A stretch of DNA of 64,000 nt from Sphingobium sp. KCTC 72723 (GCF_014280435.1 NZ_CP060388.1:558001-622000); one strand, 5' to 3'. Shown: positions 18,430-29,563, counted from the stretch's first letter. The notes: generated by a model from the letters alone, not told the origin. A program made the numbers and translations.

Positions 18430-20490
18430 TTACTGGTCGAGGAAACTGCGCATCTTGCGGCTGCGCGACGGGTGCTTGAGCTTGCGCAGCGCCTTCGCCT
18501 CGATCTGACGGATGCGTTCGCGAGTCACGCTGAACTGCTGGCCCACTTCCTCCAGCGTATGATCGGTGTTCATGCCGATGCCAAAGCGCATCCGCAGCAC
18601 GCGCTCCTCACGCGGCGTCAGCGACGCCAGAACGCGGGTGACCGTTTCCTTCAGGTTCGCCTGAATCGCGGCATCCACGGGGATGATCGCATTCTTGTCC
18701 TCGATGAAATCGCCCAGATGCGAATCCTCCTCATCGCCGATCGGCGTTTCGAGGGAGATCGGCTCCTTGGCGATCTTCATCACCTTGCGGACCTTTTCCA
18801 GCGGCATGGACAGACGCTCTGCCATTTCCTCCGGGGTCGGTTCGCGGCCCTGTTCGTGCAGGAACTGGCGGCTGGTGCGGACCAGCTTGTTGATCGTTTC
18901 GATCATATGGACCGGAATACGGATGGTCCGCGCCTGATCCGCGATCGAACGGGTGATCGCCTGACGGATCCACCAGGTCGCATAAGTGCTAAACTTGTAG
19001 CCGCGCCGATATTCGAACTTATCGACCGCTTTCATCAGGCCAATGTTACCTTCTTGAATAAGATCAAGGAATTGCAGGCCACGGTTCGTATATTTTTTAG
19101 CGATGGAGATGACGAGACGCAGGTTCGCTTCGACCATTTCCTTCTTGGCGATGCGTGCCTCACGCTCGCCCTTCTGCACCATGTTGACGATGCGGCGAAA
19201 CTCGCTGAGCGACATGCCGGTCGCCTGCGCGATTTCGCCAACCTCGTTGCGGATGCGATCGACCGCGCGCCCTTCGGCAGCGACGAAGGCGGACCATTTC
19301 TTGTCCAGGCCCGAAACCTTGTCCAGCCAGCCATCGTCCAGCTCATGGTTCACATAGCGATCGAGGAAATCCTTGCGCGGCACCTTGTGCCGTTCGGCCA
19401 GACGTAGCATCTGCCCGCCCAGCGCGGTCAGGCGCCGGTTATAAGCGTAAAGCTGATCGACCAGATATTCGATCTTCTGCTGGTGGAACTGGACGCTTTC
19501 GACCTGCGCGGTCAGGCTTTCGCGCAATTCCTGATATTCGTCTTCCGACTTCTGGCTCAGCGCGTCGCCATTGGCCAGCGCGACCATGCGCTTGGCCTGC
19601 ACATTGGAGAATGCACGGAAGATTTCGGTGATGGTCGCAAACTTCTCCAGCGCCATCGGCTTGAGCGTTTCTTCCATCTGCGCGAGCGAAAGAGTATTGT
19701 CTTCCTCTTCTTCTTCCTCGGCTGCCCGGCGCGTGCGCCGTTCGGTCAGGCCATCCTCATCCTCATCGGCGTCGGCGGATTCTTCTTCGGGTTCTTCTTC
19801 TTCCTTGAAGCTGGGACCAGCGGTCTTTTCGCTGATCTCGCCATCATCGTCTTCGGCACCCTCTTCCAGATTCTCCGGTGCAGGATCCTTGGAAAGCATC
19901 GCATCGAGATCGAGAATCTCGCGCAGCTGCATTTCGCCATTGTTGAGCGCCGTCGACCATTCGATGATTGCATTGAAAGTCGTCGGGCTTTCGCACAGGC
20001 CCAGAATCATGGTGTCGCGACCGGCCTCGATCCGCTTGGCGATGGCGATTTCGCCCTCACGGCTCAGCAATTCCACCGCGCCCATTTCGCGCAGATACAT
20101 GCGCACCGGGTCGTCGGTCCGGTCGACTGTTTCCTTCTTCTTTTCGGTGATCAGCTTGGGACCGCCGTCGTCATCGGCGCTGTCGTCGTTCGAATCATCG
20201 TCGCTGTCGTCGCGCTGCGGCTCCTCGCCGTCCTCGCTCGCTTCTTCATTTTCGACGATGTTGACGCCCATGTCGTTGAGCGCGGACATGACGTCCTCGA
20301 TCTGCTCGGACGACATCTGGTCCTGCGGCAGCGCTTCGTTCAGCTCGTCATAGGTGATGTAGCCGCGCTTTTTGGCGCGGGAAATCAGCTTTTTGACCGA
20401 TGCCTCGTTAAGGTCGAGCAGGGGGGCGTCGCCACCTTCATCCCCGCCTTCGCCTGCACCTGTACTTTTGCTGTTCGCCTTGGTCGCCAT
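18430..20490 (-). CDS. rpoD: RNA polymerase primary sigma factor (sigma-70)
   Basis: A 686-residue housekeeping sigma factor. Region 1.1 covers about residues 20-80. A long acidic linker follows ([18 protein letters not shown] and later [18 protein letters not shown]). Region 2 has [20 protein letters not shown] and the -10 recognition helix [12 protein letters not shown]. Region 3 has IRIPVHMIE, and the region 4 helix-turn-helix has [20 protein letters not shown]. The end [14 protein letters not shown] is typical. It is last in the yqeY-dnaG-rpoD cluster, 47 bases after dnaG, with its own terminator. Confidence 0.98.
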   Translation of the reverse strand: MATKANSKSTGAGEGGDEGGDAPLLDLNEASVKKLISRAKKRGYITYDELNEALPQDQMSSEQIEDVMSALNDMGVNIVENEEASEDGEEPQRDDSDDDSNDDSADDDGGPKLITEKKKETVDRTDDPVRMYLREMGAVELLSREGEIAIAKRIEAGRDTMILGLCESPTTFNAIIEWSTALNNGEMQLREILDLDAMLSKDPAPENLEEGAEDDDGEISEKTAGPSFKEEEEPEEESADADEDEDGLTERRTRRAAEEEEEEDNTLSLAQMEETLKPMALEKFATITEIFRAFSNVQAKRMVALANGDALSQKSEDEYQELRESLTAQVESVQFHQQKIEYLVDQLYAYNRRLTALGGQMLRLAERHKVPRKDFLDRYVNHELDDGWLDKVSGLDKKWSAFVAAEGRAVDRIRNEVGEIAQATGMSLSEFRRIVNMVQKGEREARIAKKEMVEANLRLVISIAKKYTNRGLQFLDLIQEGNIGLMKAVDKFEYRRGYKFSTYATWWIRQAITRSIADQARTIRIPVHMIETINKLVRTSRQFLHEQGREPTPEEMAERLSMPLEKVRKVMKIAKEPISLETPIGDEEDSHLGDFIEDKNAIIPVDAAIQANLKETVTRVLASLTPREERVLRMRFGIGMNTDHTLEEVGQQFSVTRERIRQIEAKALRKLKHPSRSRKMRSFLDQ

Positions 20491-20537
20491 CTATTCGCCT
20501 TAACTCCGCCGCCCCTTTTGACGGGACGGTCCTGAAA

Positions 20538-22439
20538 TCAATCAATGTCTTGCGGCTGGGCGAGTTCCGCCAGCCGCTGGTCATGTTCCGCCTTCAGCGC
20601 GCGGATGCGCTGCTGCTGTGCGAAATTGGCTTCGCTGAAATCACTTTCAAACCGCCGTGTCGATTCTGCCAGTGCTGCTTCCAGCTCCGGTCCTTGCGCC
20701 ATCACCCCGATGGCCTCCTCCAGATCACGCGAAAGGCGGCTGGCGTCGGGGATCATCCTGTTGGGGGTGAATGTGAACGTGTCGGCCCGAAGCATCCCCT
20801 TCGCCATATTATACACTTCACCTTGCCCCAATATGGTAAGGAGGGTGTCGGTTACAACTGTTTCTTTGCGCATCGACGCAGCAATCATTGCGGCGAGCAA
20901 TTCGGCAAGGACCGGATCGGCCACATGCAGGCTCGACAATGTCTCGCGGTGACGCGGAATCTGCTCCGGGTGCCGTAGCAGGCTGGCCAGCACAGCGCGC
21001 AGCAGACGCTGCTCCATGCCCGTTGCGCCGATCGCCCGTGCCTCTGCGCCCGCAGGGGCCAAGGGGGCTTTCCAATTGCCCTTCCGGTCGCGCTGCCACC
21101 GACCCGCCGCGCCCCCGCCTTGCCCACGCGGGGCGGCATTGAACGCCGGGCGCGCAAAGAACAGCGCATCATAGCGTTCACGAAAGGCATGGGCATAATG
21201 GGCGCGCACGTCGGAATGCTGGATCGCCTCGGTAATCGCGCCCAGCCGCTGTTTGAGCGCGGCCTTCTGCTCCGGCGTATCGAGCGGGGCTACGCTTTGT
21301 TCGTGATTCCACAGCCGGTCGACCAGCGGCTGTGCGTTGGTCAGAACGGCGTTCATTGCCGCTGGCCCTTCGGCCCGGATCAGATCGTCGGGATCCTTCC
21401 CCACGGGCAGCGTCGCAAAGGCCAGGCTGTGGCCCGGACGCAACAGGGGGAGGGCGCGCATTGCCGCACGAATCGCTGCTTTTTGTCCGGCGCTATCGCC
21501 ATCGAAGCAAAGGATCGGCACTTCGACCATCTTCCACAATCGCTCGATCTGATGCTCGGTCAGTGCGGTTCCCAGCGGCGCGACAGCATCGCCAAAGCCC
21601 GCCTGCGCCAGCGCGATTACGTCCATATAGCCTTCGACCACGATGACCCGGCCCGTATTACGGCTGGCAGGCGAAGCGCGATCGATATTGTAAAGCGTGC
21701 GCCCCTTGTCGAACAAAGGCGTGTCGGGGGAATTGAGATATTTGGGTTCGCCCGCGCCCAATATCCGCCCGCCAAAGGCAATCACGCGCCCGCGAATGTC
21801 GCGGATCGGCAGCATCAGGCGACCCCGGAAGCGGTCATAGCTGTCGCGCTTGGTCGCCCGCTTCGCGTCAGCCTCCAGCGCATCGGGGTCGATCAGCAGG
21901 CCCGCTTCGACCAGCATCGGGTCGCCAAATTCCTTGAGCGCGCTTTTCAACCGCCCGCGCGAATCCGGCGAATAGCCAAAGCCGAACGCCCGCCGCGTCG
22001 CATCGCTGATGCCACGCTTGGCCAGATAGGCGCGCGCCTCCGCCCCGTCGATCCCGCCCAATTGTTCTTCGAAGAAACTCTGCGCTGCGGCCATTGCGTC
22101 ATGCAGCCCCTTGGCCGCCTCCGCCCGCTTGGCTGCGCGCGGATCGGGCGCAGGCACGTCCATGCTGGCCGCCTGCGCCAGTTCCTTGACCGCCTCCATG
22201 AAGGGCAGGCCGCGTTGGTCGGTCATCCACCGGATCGCGTCGCCATGCGCCCCGCACCCGAAGCAGTGGTAGAAGCCCTTTTCATCGTTGATCGTGAAGC
22301 TGGGCGTCTTTTCGTTATGGAACGGGCAGCACGCCTTATATTCACGCCCGGCCTTCGTCACCTTGATCGTGCGACCGATCAGGGTGGACAGCGACGTGCG
22401 CATCCGCAGTTCGTCAAGGAAGGCAGGGGTCAGGGACAT
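20538..22439 (-). CDS. dnaG: DNA primase
   Basis: A 633-residue primase that lays RNA primers at replication forks. The N-terminal CHC2 zinc domain has CCPFHNEKTPSF and FYHCFGCGAHGD. The catalytic core includes YSPDSRGRL and the TOPRIM motif VIVVEGYMDVIAL, with the metal-binding FDGDSAGQKAA after it. The C-terminal region, after a Gly/Arg-rich linker near residues 425-460, is the helicase-binding domain. It lies between yqeY and rpoD on the same strand, the classical macromolecular synthesis arrangement. Confidence 0.97.
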   Translation of the reverse strand: MSLTPAFLDELRMRTSLSTLIGRTIKVTKAGREYKACCPFHNEKTPSFTINDEKGFYHCFGCGAHGDAIRWMTDQRGLPFMEAVKELAQAASMDVPAPDPRAAKRAEAAKGLHDAMAAAQSFFEEQLGGIDGAEARAYLAKRGISDATRRAFGFGYSPDSRGRLKSALKEFGDPMLVEAGLLIDPDALEADAKRATKRDSYDRFRGRLMLPIRDIRGRVIAFGGRILGAGEPKYLNSPDTPLFDKGRTLYNIDRASPASRNTGRVIVVEGYMDVIALAQAGFGDAVAPLGTALTEHQIERLWKMVEVPILCFDGDSAGQKAAIRAAMRALPLLRPGHSLAFATLPVGKDPDDLIRAEGPAAMNAVLTNAQPLVDRLWNHEQSVAPLDTPEQKAALKQRLGAITEAIQHSDVRAHYAHAFRERYDALFFARPAFNAAPRGQGGGAAGRWQRDRKGNWKAPLAPAGAEARAIGATGMEQRLLRAVLASLLRHPEQIPRHRETLSSLHVADPVLAELLAAMIAASMRKETVVTDTLLTILGQGEVYNMAKGMLRADTFTFTPNRMIPDASRLSRDLEEAIGVMAQGPELEAALAESTRRFESDFSEANFAQQQRIRALKAEHDQRLAELAQPQDID

Positions 22440-22470
22440 AGGTTAAACTATATCGCCCCCAACAGGATTT

Positions 22471-22923
22471 TTACGCAAGAGCCGCCTTCACCAGCCCACT
22501 CGCCTTGCTCATGTCGATGACGCTGCCGTGGCGCTCCTTCAGCACCGCCATCACCTTGCCCATATCCTTCACGCTGGCCGCGCCGACTTCCGCCTTGATG
22601 CCTTCGATCGCGGCCTTGGTATCGGCTTCGCTCATCTGCGCGGGCAGGAAGCTTTCGATCACGTCCAGTTCGGCCTGTTCCTTGGCCGCCAGCTCATCGC
22701 GTCCGCCGGTGGTGAACATCTCGATCGATTCGCGGCGCTGCTTCACCATCTTCTGAAGCACGTCGACAACCACCACATCATCGTCCGGCACGCTCGACGC
22801 GGTGCGCAGTTCGATGTCGCGGTCCTTCAATTTGGCCAGGATCAGGCGCACGGCGGCCAGCTTTTCCTTGTCGCCAGCCTTCATGGCGGTGATCTGGGCG
22901 CTCTTGATGGTATCGCGAATCAT
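22471..22923 (-). CDS. GatB/YqeY domain protein
   Basis: A 150-residue protein matching the YqeY family: IRDTIKSAQITAMKAGDKEK at the start, then LILAKLKDRDIELR, QRRESIEMF, ESFLPAQMSEAD and VMAVLKERHGSVIDMSKASGLVKAAL. This resembles the C-terminal tRNA-binding tail of GatB; its role as a free protein is not established. The start at 22923 matches the family; an upstream in-frame ATG at 22971 would add 16 unrelated residues. First gene of the dnaG-rpoD cluster, 31 bases before dnaG. Confidence 0.92.
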   Translation of the reverse strand: MIRDTIKSAQITAMKAGDKEKLAAVRLILAKLKDRDIELRTASSVPDDDVVVVDVLQKMVKQRRESIEMFTTGGRDELAAKEQAELDVIESFLPAQMSEADTKAAIEGIKAEVGAASVKDMGKVMAVLKERHGSVIDMSKASGLVKAALA

Positions 22924-22990
22924 CGACGAATGAATCCTGTTTCTTGCGGAAAGGAGCAGATATAACGGCAAAAGAGATTTTTAACAGACG

Positions 22991-23049
22991 TTGACCGAGA
23001 GGCTCAGCGGGCATAGGTGACCGGCCGTTTAACCCGCATCAGACGGGTT
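22991..23049 (+). promoter_or_regulatory. Possible carA promoter and leader hairpin
   Basis: TTGACC (22991-22996) is followed after 17 bases by TAGGTG (23014-23019), a fair -35 with a poor -10. Downstream AACCCG (23031-23036) and CGGGTT (23044-23049) form a short hairpin 30 bases before the carA start. The whole stretch is the divergent gap between yqeY and carA. Confidence 0.35.
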
Positions 23050-23078
23050 CCCGCAAAAGCATGAAGGACGCTTAGACC

Positions 23079-24344
23079 ATGGCTGACGCCAAGACCCTCA
23101 TTGTGCCCAAAGGAGCGACAGGGGTCGTGGTATTTGCCGATGGCAGCGCGGTATTCGGGCGCGGCTTTGGCGCAATTGGCGAAGCGGTCGGCGAACTCTG
23201 CTTCAACACGTCGATCACCGGCTATCAGGAGATCATGACCGATCCTTCCTACGCCGGGCAGATCATCAATTTCACTTTCCCCCATATCGGCAATGTCGGC
23301 ACCAATCTGGACGATGTAGAGGCGGACAGCCCCTATGCGCTGGGCTGCATCGTGCGGCAGGATGTGACCGCGCCCAGCAATTTCCGCAACGTCGAACCCT
23401 TCGACCAGTGGATGGCGCAAAAGGGCCGCATTGGCCTTGCCGGGGTCGATACCCGCGCGCTCACTCGCCTGATCCGCGTCAAGGGCGCGCCCAATGTCGT
23501 CATCGCCCACGATCCCGAAGGCGCGTTCGACATCGCGGCACTCGCGGCCAAGGCGGCTTCCTGGCCGGGCCTTGAAGGCATGGACCTGGCCATCGCAGTC
23601 ACGGGGCAGGAAACGCGGCTATGGAAAGATGGCGGCTGGACGCTTGCCACCGGCTATGATGTCGACGCCACCGACCGGATCGAAACCGTTGCGGCAGGCT
23701 ATCCCGCCGTCGGCGAAGATGGTGAGGCTTTGCTGTTCACCGAAGATCAGGCACCCACCGCCACGCCGCGCCCGCATGTCGTCGCGCTCGATTATGGCGC
23801 GAAGAATAATATCTTCCGCAATCTGGTGCAGGCCGGCGCGCGCGTCACCGTGCTGCCCGCCACCGCGACGTTCGAACAGATTATGGACCTGTCGCCCGAC
23901 GGCGTGTTCCTGTCCAACGGTCCGGGTGATCCCGCCGCGACCGGCACCTATGCCGTCCCGGTCATCGCCGCGCTGCTGACCGAAAATGTGCCGATCTTCG
24001 GTATCTGCCTTGGCCATCAGTTGCTGGGGCTGGCCGTGGGCGCAAAGACGATCAAGATGCATCAGGGCCATCGCGGCGCGAACCATCCGGTCAAGCGACT
24101 GGACGACGGCCTCGTCGAAATCACCAGCATGAACCATGGTTTCGCGGTGGACGCCGCCACGCTGCCCGCCAACGCGCGCACGACTCATATCTCGCTATTC
24201 GACGGCAGCAATTGCGGCATCGAACTGACCGACCGCAACGCCTTCTCGGTCCAGTATCACCCCGAAGCCTCACCCGGCCCGCAGGACAGTTTCTACCTGT
24301 TCAAACGCTTCGTGGATGGCCTGAAAAAGCCGGTGGCGGCATGA
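23079..24344 (+). CDS. carA: Carbamoyl-phosphate synthase small (glutaminase) subunit
   Basis: A 421-residue subunit that hydrolyses glutamine and passes ammonia to CarB for carbamoyl phosphate, the precursor of pyrimidines and arginine. The N-terminal domain has FNTSITGYQEIMTDPSY. The class I amidotransferase domain has GICLGHQLLG with catalytic Cys310 and QYHPEASPGP with His394 and Glu396. Its TGA overlaps the next ATG (rraB), so the two are coupled. Confidence 0.97.
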   Translation: MADAKTLIVPKGATGVVVFADGSAVFGRGFGAIGEAVGELCFNTSITGYQEIMTDPSYAGQIINFTFPHIGNVGTNLDDVEADSPYALGCIVRQDVTAPSNFRNVEPFDQWMAQKGRIGLAGVDTRALTRLIRVKGAPNVVIAHDPEGAFDIAALAAKAASWPGLEGMDLAIAVTGQETRLWKDGGWTLATGYDVDATDRIETVAAGYPAVGEDGEALLFTEDQAPTATPRPHVVALDYGAKNNIFRNLVQAGARVTVLPATATFEQIMDLSPDGVFLSNGPGDPAATGTYAVPVIAALLTENVPIFGICLGHQLLGLAVGAKTIKMHQGHRGANHPVKRLDDGLVEITSMNHGFAVDAATLPANARTTHISLFDGSNCGIELTDRNAFSVQYHPEASPGPQDSFYLFKRFVDGLKKPVAA

Positions 24345-24709
24345 GCATCAAGCTGCCCCCCGTCGATGAAGCGCGCCTGGCCGCCGAGTGGGAAGCGGAC
24401 CGCGAAGTCCTCGCCAACCTCGCCGCCAATGGCGACAAGGCAATGATCCCGCGCGCCGTGGACGTCAGCTTCAAGGGCAATGACAAGGATTTCGACCGCG
24501 TCCTGGAAATCGCCAGCCAGTTCGGCATGGTCGAACTGGATCGCGAAGAAGATGAGGATGGCGACCTGTTCCTGTTCCTCGAATGTGAGCAAGCCGTGGA
24601 CGAAGCCTCCATCCGCGCCCTGACCAAGAAATGCCTCCAGATCGAAATCCTCTGCGGCGTCGAATATGACGGCTGGGGGTGCGAGGCACGGACGGGGGCG
24701 GTGCATTGA
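24341..24709 (+). CDS. rraB: Ribonuclease E inhibitor RraB family protein
   Basis: A 122-residue acidic protein of the RraB family (regulator of ribonuclease activity B). Recognisable are LAANGDKAMIPRAVDVSFKG, the acidic run DREEDEDGDLFLFLE and the C-terminal CGVEYDGWGCEA. In E. coli, RraB binds RNase E and changes which transcripts it cuts. The start overlaps the carA stop (ATGA) and carB begins 58 bases later, so it is embedded in the car operon. The family call is from memory of the pattern. Confidence 0.8.
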   Translation: MSIKLPPVDEARLAAEWEADREVLANLAANGDKAMIPRAVDVSFKGNDKDFDRVLEIASQFGMVELDREEDEDGDLFLFLECEQAVDEASIRALTKKCLQIEILCGVEYDGWGCEARTGAVH

Positions 24710-24767
24710 GCGCCACGACACATATTCTGCGCAACAGCGCCTATACTCATAAATCAGAGGCCAAATA

Positions 24768-27700
24768 ATGCCCAAACGCAACGACATCTCCTCCATCCTC
24801 ATCATCGGCGCTGGCCCGATCATCATCGGTCAGGCGTGCGAGTTCGATTATTCGGGCACGCAGGCGGTGAAGGCGCTCAAGGAAGAGGGCTATCGCATCA
24901 TCCTGGTCAATTCCAACCCGGCCACGATCATGACCGACCCGGAATTTGCCGATGCGACCTATATCGAGCCGATCACGCCCGAAATCGTGGCGAAGATCAT
25001 CGAGAAGGAGCGGCCCGACGCGGTGTTGCCGACGATGGGCGGGCAGACCGCGCTCAACACCGCGCTGGCCCTGTTCAACGACGGCACGCTGGAGAAATAT
25101 GGCGTCCAGATGATCGGCGCGGACGCCGAAGCGATCGACAAGGCGGAGGACCGGATCAAGTTCCGCGACGCGATGGACAAGATCGGGCTGGAATCCGCCC
25201 GTTCGCGCGTCGCGCACACGATGGACGAAGCGTTGGCCGCGCTGGAATTTACCGGTCTGCCATCCATCATCCGCCCCAGCTTCACCATGGGCGGCACCGG
25301 CGGCGGCATCGCCTATAATCGCGACGAGTTCATGAACATCGTGCGCGGCGGGCTTGACGCATCGCCCACCACCGAAGTCCTGATCGAGGAATCGCTGCTC
25401 GGCTGGAAAGAATATGAGATGGAAGTCGTGCGGGACCGCAACGACAATTGCATCATCATCTGCTCGATCGAAAATGTCGATCCGATGGGCGTCCATACCG
25501 GCGATTCCATCACCGTCGCCCCGGCGCTGACGCTGACCGACAAGGAATATCAGATCATGCGCAACGCATCCATTGCGGTGCTGCGCGAAATCGGTGTCGA
25601 AACAGGCGGTTCCAACGTGCAGTTCGCGGTCAATCCGAAGGATGGCCGCCTGATCGTGATCGAAATGAACCCGCGCGTGTCGCGCTCGTCCGCGCTCGCG
25701 TCCAAAGCCACCGGCTTCCCGATCGCCAAGGTCGCGGCCAAGCTGGCTGTGGGATACACGCTGGACGAAATCACCAACGACATCACCGGCGCGACGCCTG
25801 CGTCGTTTGAGCCGACGATCGACTATGTCGTGACCAAAATCCCGCGTTTCGCTTTTGAGAAGTTCAAGGGTGCGGAGCCTTTGCTTGGCACCGCGATGAA
25901 GTCGGTCGGCGAAGTCATGGCGATTGGCCGCAACATCCATGAATCGATGCAGAAGGCGCTGCGCGGTCTGGAAACCGGGCTGTCGGGCTTTAATCAGGTC
26001 GATCATCTGGTCGGCGCGCCCAAGGACGACATCATCGCCGCACTCGCCACCCCCACGCCCGACCGGTTGCTGGTCGCGGCGCAGGCATTGCGCGAAGGGC
26101 TGAGCGTCGCGGAAATCCACGCTATCGCCAAATTCGACCCCTGGTTCCTCGACCGGATCAAGGAAATCGTCGATGCCGAGGGCGAGGTGCTGGAAAATGG
26201 CTTGCCGCAGGATGCCGACGCCATGCGCCGCCTTAAATCCATGGGCTTTTCCGACAAGCGCCTCGCCTGGCTGGCGCTCAAGTCCGCCAATCTGCGCGGC
26301 ATGGAACGTGGCATCGCGCGCGGTTCGGGCCTGATCCACGAAGCGGTCAAGGCCATGACCGGCGGCGTGACCGAGGAAGAAGTGCGCACGCTGCGCCACA
26401 AGCTGGGCGTGCGCCCGGTGTTCAAGCGCATCGACACCTGCGCCGCCGAGTTCGAGGCGAAAACGCCTTATATGTATTCGACCTACGAAGCGCCGATTTT
26501 TGGCGAGGCGGAGAATGAATCCGCGCCGACCGACCGTGAAAAGATCGTCATTCTGGGCGGCGGGCCGAACCGGATCGGGCAGGGAATCGAGTTCGACTAT
26601 TGCTGCGTCCATGCCTGTTTCGCGCTGAGCGAAGCGGGGTATGAAACCATCATGGTCAACTGCAACCCAGAAACCGTGTCGACCGATTATGACACGTCCG
26701 ACCGCCTCTATTTCGAGCCGCTGACGGCAGAGGATGTGCTGGAAATCCTCGACATCGAAAAGTCGAACGGCACATTGAAGGGCGTGATCGTCCAGTTTGG
26801 CGGCCAGACCCCGCTCAAGCTGGCGCAGGCGCTGGAGGATGCGGGCATCCCCATCCTTGGCACCTCGCCCGACGCCATCGATCTGGCCGAGGATCGCGAG
26901 CGGTTCGCCGCGCTGATCGACAAGCTCAAGCTGCTCCAGCCCGCCAACGGCATCGCCCGTTCGCGTGAGGAAGCCATCGCCGTCGCCAACCGTATCGGCT
27001 ACCCGGTCCTCATGCGTCCGTCCTATGTCCTTGGTGGCCGCGCGATGGAGATTGTCGACGGTCAGGCGCAACTGGAAGAATATATCACGACGGCCGTGAA
27101 AGTGTCGGGCGACTCGCCGGTGCTGATCGACCAATATCTGCGCGACGCGATCGAAGTGGACGTCGATGCGCTGTGCGATGGCGTCGATGTGGTCGTCGCA
27201 GGCGTGCTCCAGCATATCGAGGAAGCGGGCGTCCATTCCGGCGACAGCGCCTGCTCGCTGCCGCCCTACAGCCTGAGCGACGAAATCATCGCGGAAATCG
27301 AGCGCCAGACCAAGGTGCTGGCCCACGCCCTGTCGGTCCACGGCCTGATGAACATCCAGTTCGCGGTTAAGGACGGCACGGTCTATTTGATCGAGGTGAA
27401 CCCGCGCGCCAGCCGCACCGTTCCCTTTGTCGCCAAGGCAATCGGCACCCCCATCGCCAAGATCGCTTCGCGCGTGATGGCGGGCGAAATGTTGAAAGAT
27501 TTGCCGACGATCGACCGTAACGCGATCAATCATGTCGCGGTCAAGGAAGCGGTATTCCCGTTCGGTCGCTTCCCCGGTGTCGATCCCGTCCTCTCGCCGG
27601 AAATGAAAAGCACCGGCGAAGTCATGGGAATCGATAGCGATTTTGCCACCGCCTTTGCCAAGGCGCAGATCGGGGCAGGCACCATCTTGCCCACTGGCGG

Positions 27701-28103
27701 CACCGTATTCATTTCGCTCAAGGACAGTGACAAGCCCGTCATCCTGCCCGCTGCGCGCAAGCTGGTGGACATGGGTTTCCGCATCATCGCGACGACCGGC
27801 ACCGCCGCCTTCCTTGCCGAAAGCGGTATCGCGGTGGAAATCGTGAACAAGGTGGCACAGGGTCGTCCGCACATTGTGGACCGGATCACAGACGGCGATG
27901 TGGCGCTGATCTTCAACACGACCGAAGGCTGGCAATCGCTCAAGGACAGCAAGGCGATCCGCATCGGCGCCCTGCGCGCCCGCATCGCCAGCTTCACTAC
28001 GGCCGCTGCCAGCGTCGCTGCGGCGGACGCGATCGAGGCTTTACGGGGTCATGCCCTTGAAGTGCGGTCGCTCCAGTCCTATTATCCCCTGTCGCAAGCC
28101 TGA
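24768..28103 (+). CDS. carB: Carbamoyl-phosphate synthase large subunit
   Basis: A 1111-residue subunit with two homologous ATP-grasp halves. The first begins [22 protein letters not shown], the second [20 protein letters not shown] near residue 590. Each has the ATP-binding [12 protein letters not shown] or [11 protein letters not shown] motif and an ENPR-like [10 protein letters not shown] or EVNPRASRT. An oligomerisation domain lies between them and an MGS-like allosteric domain at the end (about residues 970-1110). It makes carbamoyl phosphate from bicarbonate, ATP and the ammonia from CarA. Confidence 0.98.
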   Translation: MPKRNDISSILIIGAGPIIIGQACEFDYSGTQAVKALKEEGYRIILVNSNPATIMTDPEFADATYIEPITPEIVAKIIEKERPDAVLPTMGGQTALNTALALFNDGTLEKYGVQMIGADAEAIDKAEDRIKFRDAMDKIGLESARSRVAHTMDEALAALEFTGLPSIIRPSFTMGGTGGGIAYNRDEFMNIVRGGLDASPTTEVLIEESLLGWKEYEMEVVRDRNDNCIIICSIENVDPMGVHTGDSITVAPALTLTDKEYQIMRNASIAVLREIGVETGGSNVQFAVNPKDGRLIVIEMNPRVSRSSALASKATGFPIAKVAAKLAVGYTLDEITNDITGATPASFEPTIDYVVTKIPRFAFEKFKGAEPLLGTAMKSVGEVMAIGRNIHESMQKALRGLETGLSGFNQVDHLVGAPKDDIIAALATPTPDRLLVAAQALREGLSVAEIHAIAKFDPWFLDRIKEIVDAEGEVLENGLPQDADAMRRLKSMGFSDKRLAWLALKSANLRGMERGIARGSGLIHEAVKAMTGGVTEEEVRTLRHKLGVRPVFKRIDTCAAEFEAKTPYMYSTYEAPIFGEAENESAPTDREKIVILGGGPNRIGQGIEFDYCCVHACFALSEAGYETIMVNCNPETVSTDYDTSDRLYFEPLTAEDVLEILDIEKSNGTLKGVIVQFGGQTPLKLAQALEDAGIPILGTSPDAIDLAEDRERFAALIDKLKLLQPANGIARSREEAIAVANRIGYPVLMRPSYVLGGRAMEIVDGQAQLEEYITTAVKVSGDSPVLIDQYLRDAIEVDVDALCDGVDVVVAGVLQHIEEAGVHSGDSACSLPPYSLSDEIIAEIERQTKVLAHALSVHGLMNIQFAVKDGTVYLIEVNPRASRTVPFVAKAIGTPIAKIASRVMAGEMLKDLPTIDRNAINHVAVKEAVFPFGRFPGVDPVLSPEMKSTGEVMGIDSDFATAFAKAQIGAGTILPTGGTVFISLKDSDKPVILPAARKLVDMGFRIIATTGTAAFLAESGIAVEIVNKVAQGRPHIVDRITDGDVALIFNTTEGWQSLKDSKAIRIGALRARIASFTTAAASVAAADAIEALRGHALEVRSLQSYYPLSQA

Positions 28104-28183
28104 TCCCCTGCACCAGGAACCACGCTGCGGGCGGCTCGATGTTCGGGCCGCCAAAGGGAAGTTTTGACGAAGGATTTGCAAGA

Positions 28184-28660
28184 ATGGCGACCGTCGAGAA
28201 GATGCCGATGCTGCAAATGGGCTATGACAAGCTCATAGCGCATCTGCGTGAACTGAAGGCCGAACGCCCGTTGATCGTGGACGCCATCGAGGAAGCGCGC
28301 GCCCATGGCGACCTGTCCGAAAATGCCGAATATCATGCGGCCAAGGAACGGCAGGGCCAGGTCGAAGCGACGATTTCCGACCTGGAAGACAAATTGTCGC
28401 GCGCGCAGATTATCGATCCCAAGAGCCTGTCGGGTAACAAGATCGTGTTCGGTGCGACCGTCAAGCTGCTGGACGAAGACGACAAGCCTGTCACTTACCA
28501 GATCGTTGGCCAGGCCGAAGCGGATGCCAAGCAGGGCATGATTTCGTACAACAGCCCGCTGGGTCGCGCGCTGATCGGCCGTCAGGTCGGGGAAGATGTC
28601 GAAGTGTCCGTTCCGGCGGGCGACAAATCCTATCTGGTCGAAAAAATCGAATTTATCTGA
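28184..28660 (+). CDS. greA: Transcription elongation factor
   Basis: A 158-residue GreA of usual length, which rescues backtracked RNA polymerase by stimulating transcript cleavage. The N-terminal coiled coil contains [20 protein letters not shown] and [18 protein letters not shown] with the acidic tip (Asp-Leu-Ser-Glu). The C-terminal FKBP-like domain ends [20 protein letters not shown]. The ATG at 28184 follows GAAGGA; an earlier in-frame ATG would add 15 unrelated residues. A GC-rich hairpin (28130-28152) lies in the gap after carB. Confidence 0.97.
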   Translation: MATVEKMPMLQMGYDKLIAHLRELKAERPLIVDAIEEARAHGDLSENAEYHAAKERQGQVEATISDLEDKLSRAQIIDPKSLSGNKIVFGATVKLLDEDDKPVTYQIVGQAEADAKQGMISYNSPLGRALIGRQVGEDVEVSVPAGDKSYLVEKIEFI

Positions 28661-28662
28661 TC

Positions 28663-29337
28663 GTGAAATTGCCCGCAGGCAGGATGACAAATGGCATCGC
28701 GGCGATCACCTTCGTCGCGTTCGTCATTCTGTATCTGTCGGGCAGGATTGACGATGCCGCCATCATTGGCGGCTTCATTCCGGCACGGATCGGCGATCCG
28801 GCCTTGCTGGATGGCATGGCCGCGATTCCCGTCTGGCTGACGCCGCTCACCTGCGCCTTCATCCATGCCGGGTGGATGCATGTTGCCTTCAACCTGCTGA
28901 TGCTGGTCTTTTGCGGGCGGCAGGTGGAACATGTGTTGGACAAGGGGGCAACGCTCCTGCTGTACGTCGCGGGTGCCTATGGCGCGTGCGCGGTGCAGTG
29001 GGCGATCGACCCGGCCTCGCTCAATCCCATGGTCGGTGCCAGCGGCGCTATTTCCGCGATCATCGCCACCTACGCGCTTCTCTACAGCCAGCAGAAAGTG
29101 CGCGCGGTTGGCCCGCTTTCCGCCAATATCGTGCGTCTGCTCTGGCTGGCGGGTGCCTGGATCGCAATCCAGTTGATGATCGGCGTCGCTACGACAGCCG
29201 GGCAGGGCGGGGGCGGATTGAGCGATCTGGGCCGGATCGCGGTTGCCGCGCATATCGGCGGCTTCCTTGTGGGGCTGGCGCTGACGCGACCGTTGCTGCG
29301 GTGGCGCTTTCGAAAGCGGCCCCAGCCCCTCAACTAA
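28663..29337 (+). CDS. Rhomboid family intramembrane serine protease
   Basis: A 224-residue protein with about six membrane helices. The rhomboid catalytic motif is VGASGAISAII (nucleophile Ser in helix 4) and the paired His is in VAAHIGGFLVGLAL (helix 6). HAGWMHVAFNLLMLVFCG is the conserved helix 2 with His and Asn. Rhomboids cut membrane proteins inside the bilayer; no substrate is suggested by the context. GTG at 28663 or ATG at 28684 could be the start. It begins two bases after greA, so it is probably co-transcribed. Confidence 0.93.
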   Translation: MKLPAGRMTNGIAAITFVAFVILYLSGRIDDAAIIGGFIPARIGDPALLDGMAAIPVWLTPLTCAFIHAGWMHVAFNLLMLVFCGRQVEHVLDKGATLLLYVAGAYGACAVQWAIDPASLNPMVGASGAISAIIATYALLYSQQKVRAVGPLSANIVRLLWLAGAWIAIQLMIGVATTAGQGGGGLSDLGRIAVAAHIGGFLVGLALTRPLLRWRFRKRPQPLN

Positions 29338-29341
29338 GGCT

Positions 29342-29563
29342 TTATGCTGCGGGCAATTCCGGCTCCAGCAAACGATGCAGATGCACGATCACATAGCGCA
29401 TTTCGGCATCGTCGACCGTGCGCTGTGCCGCGCTGCGCCATGCCTTTTCGGCGGACGCATAGTCGGGAAATACCCCGACCAGATCGACCTTGCTCAGATC
29501 CTGAAATTCCAATGTCTGTGGATCGGTGACGCGACCGCCCATCACCAGGTGCATTTTGCTCAT
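29342..29563 (-). CDS. Small DUF4170-like protein
   Basis: A 73-residue protein resembling the small alphaproteobacterial family DUF4170: LVMGGRVTDPQTLEFQD, DLVGVFPDYASAEKAWR, AQRTVDDAEMRYVIVHLHRL. Function unknown; it is compact and soluble. It converges with the rhomboid gene, four bases apart, and has no obvious operon partner. Confidence 0.78.
   Translation of the reverse strand: MSKMHLVMGGRVTDPQTLEFQDLSKVDLVGVFPDYASAEKAWRSAAQRTVDDAEMRYVIVHLHRLLEPELPAA

Noticed and set aside
20040-20310. Acidic linker of RpoD as an unusual insertion
   Set aside because: A variable acidic segment between regions 1 and 2 is normal in primary sigma factors of proteobacteria.
24747-27935. Very long minus-strand open frame (1062 codons) opposite carB
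   Set aside because: It is the antisense shadow of carB in GC-rich DNA. Its protein is His/Arg/Asp-rich with no domain, whereas carB shows all family motifs.
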